In this document: positions 1-5,288 of the stretch, piece by piece | Position numbering within the stretch: position 1 is the stretch's first letter | Layout of the letters: every line of letters starts with the position of its first letter | Notes under the pieces: generated by a model | Told to the model about the DNA's origin: nothing | Database searches by the model: none | Seen by the model: only the letters and a program-made list of their open reading frames with translations | Program-made: the position numbers and the translations under genes | Source of the DNA: Planctomycetota bacterium | GTDB lineage: Bacteria; Planctomycetota; UBA1135; UBA2386 | Direction: 5' to 3' | DNA: 6,286 nt | Assembly: GCA_947455805.1 (NCBI GenBank) | Contig: CANGSN010000201.1 | Location: 1-6,286 of the forward strand

Positions 1-142
1 CGAACGGCTGCTGGCCGCCACCGAGGCGTCGCTCGCCGCCGTAGCGCTGTGGAAGGCGCTCGGCGGCGACCTGCCGCCCTCGCCCCACGAGCGCGCACCA
101 GCGGCGATCGCCGCTCAAGGCCCGACGCAGAAGGCCCGATAG
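1..142 (+). CDS. C-terminal end of an RND-type efflux outer-membrane factor (TolC/NodT family), partial
   Basis: Only the last 46 codons are visible. They are read from base 2 and end in TAG at 140-142. The peptide starts ERLLAATEASLAAVALWKAL, followed by GGD. This closely resembles the end of the last long helix of NodT-type outer-membrane channel proteins, which typically finish with an A-x-V-A-L-Y/W-K-A-L-G-G-G/D motif. From family knowledge, such proteins form the trimeric outer-membrane duct of tripartite RND efflux pumps. That would make the host Gram-negative, with the inner-membrane pump and adaptor genes probably further left, outside the window. After the GGD the chain continues for about 25 residues rich in Pro, Ala and Gln, a disordered periplasmic tail. 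The call rests on one short motif, so the family is likely but not certain, and the substrate cannot be inferred. Confidence 0.7.
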   Translation, partial: ERLLAATEASLAAVALWKALGGDLPPSPHERAPAAIAAQGPTQKAR

Positions 143-152
143 CACCGACCGC

Positions 153-878
153 ATGCTCGACCTGCGGCACCTCGCCAAGAAGCTGGTGACTCCGTTCCGC
201 CAGTACCTCGGCCGGCTGACCGTGGTCGACCGTCACGTGCGCGGCGAAGGCCTGGAGATCGGCGCGCTGCAGGATCCGATGCCGCTGCCGACCGCGAAGA
301 AAGTCCGCTACGTCGACATCGCGTCCACCGACGAGCTGCGCCGCATGTACCCGCGCAAGGCCGGCCGCCGTCTCGTGCACGTCGACATCGTCGACGACGG
401 CGAGACGCTGCGCACCGTCGCCGACGGTTCGCAGGACTTCGTCGTCGCCAACCACTTCCTCGAACACTGCGAGGACACGATCGGCACGCTGCGCAACCTG
501 CTGCGCGTCGTGCGCCCCGGCGGCGTCGTCTACCTGTCGGTGCCCGACAAGCGGCACACGTTCGACAGCGAGCGTGCTGCGACCACGGTCGAGCATCATC
601 TTCGCGACCACGAGGACGGTCCGTCCGGCTCGCGCCACGCGCACTACGTCGACGTCGTGCAGAACGCGATGAAGGTGCAGGGCGACGCGGCGGTCGCTGC
701 CGCGGTGCTGGACCTCGAACAGCGCTCGTTCCGCATCCACTTCCACTGCTGGTCGCAGACGGAGTTCCTGCAGCTGCTGGTCGAACTGCAGGCGCGGGCG
801 GGCTTCCCCCGCTTCGACGTCGCCGAGTTCGTCGCCAACGAACGCGAGATGATCGTGGTGCTGAAGCGGCTCGGCTGA
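153..878 (+). CDS. Class I SAM-dependent methyltransferase (Methyltransf_11-like, polysaccharide-associated type)
   Basis: A 241-residue soluble protein with no signal peptide or membrane segment. A short basic N-terminal helix precedes a Rossmann-type methyltransferase core. Motif I is GLEIGA at residues 33-38 (SAM binding), with an acidic residue at D55 after the second strand (YVDIAS). QDFVVANHFLEH at 94-105 is the motif IV region and RPGGVVYLSVPD at 121-132 the following helix-strand motif. The segment FRIHFHCW (193-200) recalls an IHFHVW-type signature in a methyltransferase group often found beside glycosyltransferases and surface-polysaccharide genes. A methyl transfer onto a sugar or lipid-linked glycan is therefore a reasonable guess, but nothing here shows the substrate. 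The ATG at 153 lies 10 bases after the efflux-protein stop on the same strand, so the two may be co-transcribed. No Shine-Dalgarno sequence is at normal spacing: the purine run at 129-134 ends 18 bases before the ATG. The methyltransferase fold is secure; the specific role is not. Confidence 0.85.
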   Translation: MLDLRHLAKKLVTPFRQYLGRLTVVDRHVRGEGLEIGALQDPMPLPTAKKVRYVDIASTDELRRMYPRKAGRRLVHVDIVDDGETLRTVADGSQDFVVANHFLEHCEDTIGTLRNLLRVVRPGGVVYLSVPDKRHTFDSERAATTVEHHLRDHEDGPSGSRHAHYVDVVQNAMKVQGDAAVAAAVLDLEQRSFRIHFHCWSQTEFLQLLVELQARAGFPRFDVAEFVANEREMIVVLKRLG

Positions 879-906
879 GTGGGACTCGTCCGTTCGACGA
901 CTGCGA

Positions 907-945
907 CCTCACGCTCGATCCCGCAGGTTCGCACCAGCCGTGAGG
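907..945. terminator. Inverted repeat between convergent genes, possible bidirectional terminator
   Basis: In the 74-base gap between two convergent methyltransferase genes, CCTCACG (907-913) is perfectly complementary to CGTGAGG (939-945). The 7-bp stem encloses a 25-base loop. There is no T-tract on either strand and the loop is long, so a classical intrinsic terminator is doubtful. The position between two stop codons is what makes it worth recording. Confidence 0.25.
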
Positions 946-952
946 CACGCCG

Positions 953-1981
953 TCAAACCACCGCCAGCTCCCAAACCTCCACCTTCTCCCGCGTGCGCCG
1001 CCGCAGCGGCTTCACCCGGCGCACCATCTTCTCCACCAACCGGAACCGCCCGCGCGCGAGCTCGGTCGTGATCGGATGCGGCACGTCCGGTTGCGACAGC
1101 TCGATGATGTTCGAGAACACGAACACGATGCGGCCGCCGGGTGCCAGCCGCTGCAGCGACTGCTCGTAGAAGCGTTCGAAGAAGCCGTCCTGGAAGTACA
1201 TCGCCAGGTCCAACGTGCGACCCACTTCGCCCTTCATCCACGGCGGGTTGGACACGATCAGGTCGAGGGGACCACGATCGGTGCCGAGCAGGTCCGCGTG
1301 CTCGAGTTCGACCGGCAGCGCCTTCGGCAGCCGGCGCAGCTGCCGCGCCACGCTCTCGATCGCGTTCGGGTTGATGTCGGTGGCGATGACGTGCCGGAAG
1401 CCCGCTTTGGCCATCTGCAGCGTCAGCACGCCGGATCCGGTGCCGACGTCGATCGCCCGGTTGCGCGCGCCCTGGTACTTCGCGAGCCACGTGCCGAACA
1501 GCTCGAGGTGCTCCATGCGCGCCGGGATGTAGGTGCCGTAGAACGGGTGCACGCGATAGCCCAGCACCGGGAAGAGCACGCCGCGCTCGTACCACTCGAA
1601 CGCACTGCTCAGCACGCGCGCGTCCTCGACCGGCAGCGCGAAGTCGGCGTGGTCCGGGTAGAGCTCGGCGAGGAATCCCGGGCGCGGCGCGTCGGGAAGG
1701 GCCACCTTGCGGCCGACGACCGGTGCCAGCAGCAGCTTCGACGCGGCCGTGAACGCTTCGCGGAACGCGCGCTTCTCGACGTAGCCCGCCTCTTCGCCCG
1801 GATCCTGCAGCTGCACGCGCAGCTCGGCGAGGATGCCGAGGCCGGTGGCGAAGCGATCGGTGACGAGCAGCGAACGCCCCGCGAGCAGCCACGCCGCCGC
1901 CTGCGCGGTCGGAACGTCGCGGTCGATGGGTTGCGCGCGGTGGCGCAGGACGGGCTCGGGGCGGTGCAGGGCGGCGGGCAT
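953..1981 (-). CDS. SAM-dependent methyltransferase with NPPW motif (MTS / HemK-RsmC-like superfamily)
   Basis: A 342-residue cytosolic protein. The catalytic domain occupies roughly residues 150-342. Motif I is AIDVGTGSG at 176-184, the SAM-ribose acidic position is D202 in ATDINPNA (200-207), an acidic residue follows at D230, and motif IV is DLIVSNPPW at 240-248. An (N/D)PP(Y/F/W) motif IV is typical of methyltransferases that modify a nitrogen in a planar system, for example PrmC/HemK (release-factor glutamine) and RsmC/RsmD (rRNA guanine). The N-terminal 150 residues form a separate domain with no recognised motif; its end, HPFYGTYIPAR (145-155), may line the substrate site, as equivalent segments do in the family. 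The ATG at 1981 is the only ATG or GTG between the frame's upstream stop (2063-2065) and the conserved region, which supports this start. No Shine-Dalgarno sequence precedes it. It lies 115 bases downstream of the DUF2071 gene on the same strand. The substrate is unknown. Confidence 0.82.
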   Translation of the reverse strand: MPAALHRPEPVLRHRAQPIDRDVPTAQAAAWLLAGRSLLVTDRFATGLGILAELRVQLQDPGEEAGYVEKRAFREAFTAASKLLLAPVVGRKVALPDAPRPGFLAELYPDHADFALPVEDARVLSSAFEWYERGVLFPVLGYRVHPFYGTYIPARMEHLELFGTWLAKYQGARNRAIDVGTGSGVLTLQMAKAGFRHVIATDINPNAIESVARQLRRLPKALPVELEHADLLGTDRGPLDLIVSNPPWMKGEVGRTLDLAMYFQDGFFERFYEQSLQRLAPGGRIVFVFSNIIELSQPDVPHPITTELARGRFRLVEKMVRRVKPLRRRTREKVEVWELAVV

Positions 1982-2083
1982 CGGGCAGGTTCGGGCGGGC
2001 GAAGGAGTGCGTGGCGCGCGGGCGTGGTTGTGATACCTCGCGAGAGCACTCGCTACACGCGCTCATCGCGGGTCCTGTCGCTC

Positions 2084-2097
2084 GCGAACGGGTTCGC
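2084..2097 (-). terminator. Short hairpin overlapping the DUF2071 stop codon
   Basis: The segment GCGAACGGGTTCGC is an inverted repeat: 6-bp arms GCGAAC and GTTCGC around GG, or more realistically 5 bp around a 4-base loop. Its last base is also the final base of the TAG stop (2097-2099) of the minus-strand DUF2071 gene, so the hairpin begins as translation ends. No T-tract follows in the minus direction. It may be a weak terminator or an RNA 3'-end stabiliser, or may arise by chance in GC-rich DNA. Confidence 0.25.
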
Positions 2098-2825
2098 TAC
2101 GGCGCGCAGCACAGATCCGGCTGCCCGTGCCAGCTGTGGTCGATGTTGCGCATCAGCAGGGCGTTGTCGAACGCGATCGAACCCGGCGGAAAGTTCCCGC
2201 GATCGTCGAACCAGCGCGACGTCAACCGGTTCACGGCCAACGGTTCGACCTGCCAGCGTGCGCAGCGCAGCTCCAGCCCGTCGAAGCGGCCGGGCTGGCT
2301 GGTCACCGACCAACCCACCGCGCCGGCGGCGAAGAAGGCCGAGGCTTCGTCGCACGAAGCGAACACCGAACCCGCGGGCCACGCGTTCGCGACCGCGCCG
2401 GCGACCTCGAGATCCGCGGTGCCGTCGTCGCTGTGCATGGCGATCGCGAGCTGCGCGTCGCGCTCCTCCACCCGGAACCGCGCGCGATGGTGTTCGCCGG
2501 GGAACAGCCGGCCACCGGCCAGTGCATTGAGCCAGGAGCCGGTGTCGCGCCGGCGCACGAACACGCCCGTGTGGCGCTGGCCGTCGCGGTCCCAGTGCAC
2601 GGCGGCGCGATGGGCCGCGTTCTCCGAACGGATGCCGAGCCATGCCGGCAAGCCGCGCGGCCGCACCGCGCGCAAGCGGATCAGGCAGATGCCGACCAGC
2701 GCGTGGCCGCCGTGCAATTGCGGGCGGAACGGCGCCGGCAGCTGGCGGGCCAGCACGTCCGGATCGCAGCGGAAGTTGACCAGCAGCCGCCGGTCGATGA
2801 CGCCGCGCAAGGTCAGGATCCGCAT
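2097..2825 (-). CDS. DUF2071 family protein (YqjF-like), unknown function
   Basis: A 242-residue soluble protein covering essentially the full length of the DUF2071 (YqjF, PF09844) family. Hallmarks in order are the opening block LRGVIDRRLLVNF (6-18), LPAPFRPQ (29-36), VGICLIRL (44-51), PRGLPAWLGIRSENAAHR (56-73), and the closing FDNALLMRNIDHSWH (219-233). The biochemical function of the family is not established to my knowledge. The sequence shows no catalytic motif I can name, no signal peptide and no membrane helix. The reading frame stays open far upstream on this strand, antisense to the neighbouring dehydrogenase, so the start had to be chosen by homology. The ATG at 2823-2825 sits just before the conserved block, and a GTG two codons earlier (2829-2831) is the main alternative. 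There is no clear ribosome-binding site. The gene is divergent from the dehydrogenase (168 bases between starts) and probably co-transcribed with the methyltransferase gene downstream. Confidence 0.85.
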   Translation of the reverse strand: MRILTLRGVIDRRLLVNFRCDPDVLARQLPAPFRPQLHGGHALVGICLIRLRAVRPRGLPAWLGIRSENAAHRAAVHWDRDGQRHTGVFVRRRDTGSWLNALAGGRLFPGEHHRARFRVEERDAQLAIAMHSDDGTADLEVAGAVANAWPAGSVFASCDEASAFFAAGAVGWSVTSQPGRFDGLELRCARWQVEPLAVNRLTSRWFDDRGNFPPGSIAFDNALLMRNIDHSWHGQPDLCCAP

Positions 2826-2918
2826 GCGCACACTCGAACTCGCAGTCACCGGTTCGTCCAGCACCGGGGGCCGTCGTGCACGATCCGGCGACCGCGCCGT
2901 CGCGGACCGCCGGCGACG

Positions 2919-2947
2919 TTGCCCGGCGAAAGCCCTTGCCGTAGGAA
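2919..2947 (+). promoter_or_regulatory. Candidate sigma70-like promoter for the isocitrate dehydrogenase gene
   Basis: TTGCCC (2919-2924, 4 of 6 matches to the -35 consensus) and TAGGAA (2942-2947, 3 of 6 to -10) are separated by exactly 17 bases. They lie about 47 bases before the ATG at 2994, in the 168-base divergent intergenic region. The perfect 8-bp palindrome GACGCGTC (2953-2960) follows directly and could be an operator. Both boxes are weak and the region is very GC-rich, so this is only a candidate. Confidence 0.2.
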
Positions 2948-2993
2948 TGCGTGACGCGTCGCAACCTGCGTCCGTCTCCACCAAATCCACCCC

Positions 2994-5246
2994 ATGAGTC
3001 AGACTGCCCCTTCTGCGAAGCCCTGCACGATCCTGGTCATCAAGGGCCAGGGCATCGGTCCCGAGTGCATCGAAGCCACCAAGACGGTGCTCGCGGCCAC
3101 CGGCCTGCCGCTCACCTACGTCGACGGCACCCTCGGCTACCCGGATGCCGACGATCTGTTCCGCCTGCTCCAGCAGCATGCTCCCGCCGTCTACACGCAG
3201 CAGTTCGGCAGCCGTGCCCCGAGCGCCGTGGCCGTCGAACTCGAGACCCTCGCCAAGGACCAGGCGCGCGCGGCCGGCAACATCAACGACTTCTACAAGC
3301 GCCTGCTGGGCCAGCTGCAGCCTGCGACCCTGAAGTCGGTGAAGGAGATCGTGACCAGGCTCGAGCGCGAGACGCTGCAGCAGGCGAGCCGCGCCGATGC
3401 CGTGCTCAAGGGAGCTCTGCGCACCCTCGACGAAGGCGACGAGCCGAGCCGGAACGTCACCATCCGGAAGGGATTCGAGCAGTACGCCAACATCCGCCGC
3501 TGCGTCACGCTCGATCCGATCGCCCCGGGCATTCCCGGCGCCGACATCCTGTTCGTGCGCGAGAACGTCGAGGACCTCTACGCGTCGATCGAACACCGCC
3601 TGGCCCGCAACTACCCGCAGGCCCTGCGCCACCAGACGCCGGAGGGCTGCGAACTGATCTGCCGGGCGGCGTTCGAGGCGGCCGTGCGCGACGGCAGGAA
3701 GAAGGTGACCGCGCTCGAGAAACCGAACATCCTGAAGATCACCGGCGGCCTGTTCAAGGAGAGCTTCCTGAAGGTCGCGCGCGACTACACCAAGGAACAC
3801 CTCGGCGACCGCGCGATCGAAGCGAACTTCATGATCGTCGACGACGGCCTCGCGGCGATCGCCGCGACCCCCGAGAAGTTCGACGTCGTGGTCACGTCCA
3901 ACATGTTCGGCGACATCGGCTCCGACATCGCCGCGAAGGTGACCGGCGGCGTCGGGCTGGTGAGCTCCAACAACACGAACCCGAACAACCCGAAGGCCGT
4001 GTCGATGTTCGAGACGATGGGCGGCACCGCCGACGACATCGCCGGCCAGAACAAGGCGAACCCGATCGCCCTGATCGACGCGGCGGCCGAGATGCTGCTG
4101 CACATCGGGGGTGCTGCCAACATCCTCGGCGCCGAGCTGATCAAGACCGCCGTGCTCGAGGTGCTCGCCGACGGCCACTACGTCGGCGACGTCAAGAAGG
4201 GCCCCTACCAGGTCGCGAAGGGCAAGGAGCGCTCGGGCACGCGCGAGTTCGCCGCGCACGTCGCGGCGAAGATCGCCGAGCTGCGCCGCCTCAAGGAGGC
4301 GACGCCGCAGCGGACCCTCAAGCAGCTGGCCATCGACCGCGCCGCCGCGGAGGTCCGCCCGCTGTTCGCACGCGTCCTGCGCTCGTACGAGGCGTACGCC
4401 GCCGAGATGCACGCCGGGGCGCCGCAGTGGGCGTCGTTCGTCGAGCGCAACGTGCCGCCGAACCCGATCCGCGCCAACTCGAAGATGGTCGGCTTCGACC
4501 TGTTCGTCGACGACTGCGGGCTGCGCACCCAGTTCGCGCCGGGTGGCGCGATCCAGGCCGCGACCGGACTGGTGCCCGAGGTGCGCGAGCTGTTCGAGCG
4601 CGAGACCGGCGTCGACCTGCGCACCCTGTTCGACAAGTCGAAGGCCGGCTCGCTGCAGTCGATCCGCAGCTTCGGCCAGTACAGCGCCCGGGTCGTGGGC
4701 GACTACCTGCGCGCGCACCCCGAGCAGGCGAACACCAGCTTCGAGGCGGCGCTGCGGGCCACGCGTGCGAGCGCTACGACGACGGCGCGGTTCAGTTCGC
4801 AGCTGCTGCCGAAGACGCTGGCGCAGGCCGTTCGCGAGCTGGAGGCGTTCGCCGACGTCAGCATCAAGCTGGTGCAGGCCTTCTACCGCGTGCGTGCCGC
4901 GCAGATCCGGCCGATCCTGCAGGCGCACGGCTTCACCCTGCTCCGCATCACGAGCCGCGGCACCGAGATCTACCCGACGATGTGCGACCTCGAGAAGCGC
5001 GACGTCGATCGCTACCGGATCGCCATCGATCCGCAGGGTCCGCTCGCCGGCCACGAGTTCGACTACGTCCGCGTGCAGGCGGCGATGATGGCGGTGCAGA
5101 CGGCGCTCGTGCACCTCGGCTGGATGGTGTGCGAGACGATGCTGAACCGCACGTTCATCGACGGCGAAGGCGACAAGCTCGGCAAGGAGGTCGCCGGGGT
5201 GTCGCGGCCGTACGGGATGAACCTCGGGACCGACTACAGCAGCTGA
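2994..5246 (+). CDS. Isocitrate dehydrogenase, probably NAD-dependent, Thermus/Rickettsia type, enlarged to 750 residues
   Basis: Predicted to oxidatively decarboxylate isocitrate to 2-oxoglutarate in the TCA cycle (cytosolic; no targeting signal). Residues matching E. coli Icd by position: S152, N154 and R158 of the SxNxxxR isocitrate loop (S113, N115, R119), K139 (K100), R168 (R129), R189 and Y196 in VRENVEDLY (R153, Y160), K243 (K230), and metal ligands D283, D307 and D311. The cofactor loop GGTADDIAG (343-351) has D348-I349 where NADP enzymes have Lys-Tyr, indicating NAD. The C-terminal domain resembles that of Thermus-type enzymes: VGFDLFVDD (499-507), then FTLLRITSRGTEIYP (647-661), then GW (709-710) and DGEGDK (723-728). 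That type is about 480-500 residues. The extra length lies near residues 48-125, 404-490 and 510-640. Two cofactor-side residues are atypical: Q19 for D in GDGIGPE, and G343 for His. The ATG at 2994 starts 17 residues before GQGIGPE; no Shine-Dalgarno sequence is seen. Homoisocitrate or another hydroxyacid substrate is possible but less likely given SxN. Confidence 0.85.
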   Translation: MSQTAPSAKPCTILVIKGQGIGPECIEATKTVLAATGLPLTYVDGTLGYPDADDLFRLLQQHAPAVYTQQFGSRAPSAVAVELETLAKDQARAAGNINDFYKRLLGQLQPATLKSVKEIVTRLERETLQQASRADAVLKGALRTLDEGDEPSRNVTIRKGFEQYANIRRCVTLDPIAPGIPGADILFVRENVEDLYASIEHRLARNYPQALRHQTPEGCELICRAAFEAAVRDGRKKVTALEKPNILKITGGLFKESFLKVARDYTKEHLGDRAIEANFMIVDDGLAAIAATPEKFDVVVTSNMFGDIGSDIAAKVTGGVGLVSSNNTNPNNPKAVSMFETMGGTADDIAGQNKANPIALIDAAAEMLLHIGGAANILGAELIKTAVLEVLADGHYVGDVKKGPYQVAKGKERSGTREFAAHVAAKIAELRRLKEATPQRTLKQLAIDRAAAEVRPLFARVLRSYEAYAAEMHAGAPQWASFVERNVPPNPIRANSKMVGFDLFVDDCGLRTQFAPGGAIQAATGLVPEVRELFERETGVDLRTLFDKSKAGSLQSIRSFGQYSARVVGDYLRAHPEQANTSFEAALRATRASATTTARFSSQLLPKTLAQAVRELEAFADVSIKLVQAFYRVRAAQIRPILQAHGFTLLRITSRGTEIYPTMCDLEKRDVDRYRIAIDPQGPLAGHEFDYVRVQAAMMAVQTALVHLGWMVCETMLNRTFIDGEGDKLGKEVAGVSRPYGMNLGTDYSS

Positions 5247-5269
5247 GCGGGCACCGACGCCGCAGCTCC

Positions 5270-5288
5270 CGGGCGCGTCACGCGCCCG
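5270..5288. terminator. GC-rich hairpin between convergent genes, loop equals the fliI stop codon
   Basis: An 8-bp perfect stem, CGGGCGCG (5270-5277) paired with CGCGCCCG (5281-5288), closes on the 3-base loop TCA (5278-5280). Read on the minus strand, this loop is the TGA stop codon of fliI. The structure begins 24 bases after the TGA of the dehydrogenase gene (5244-5246), in a 31-base convergent gap, so it could end transcription in both directions. No T-tract follows on either strand, so it would be a non-canonical terminator or an RNA 3'-end barrier. Confidence 0.5.

Noticed and set aside
115..948. A 277-codon minus-strand open frame opposite the first methyltransferase
   Set aside because: The translation is almost entirely Arg, Ser, Ala, Gly and Pro, and the opposite strand encodes a clear methyltransferase.
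909..2066. A 385-codon minus-strand open frame over the NPPW methyltransferase
   Set aside because: The 953-1981 frame on the same strand contains the SAM-binding and NPPW motifs. The alternative is low-complexity Arg/Ala/Pro-rich translation.
2037..2087. CTCGCGA repeated at 2037-2043 and 2081-2087 in the gap between the DUF2071 and methyltransferase genes
   Set aside because: Only two copies of a 7-base GC-rich word, nearly palindromic, with no regular spacing. This is not enough to call a binding site or repeat.
1076..2530. A 484-codon plus-strand open frame spanning two minus-strand genes
   Set aside because: It is antisense to the methyltransferase and DUF2071 genes, its composition is dominated by Arg, Ala, Val and Gln, and no motif is recognisable.
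2892..2915. Short GC palindromes (CCGCG-CCGT-CGCGG and CGCCGGCG) in the divergent intergenic region
   Set aside because: Stems of 4-5 bp in DNA of this composition are expected by chance, and they do not line up with a promoter or another repeat.
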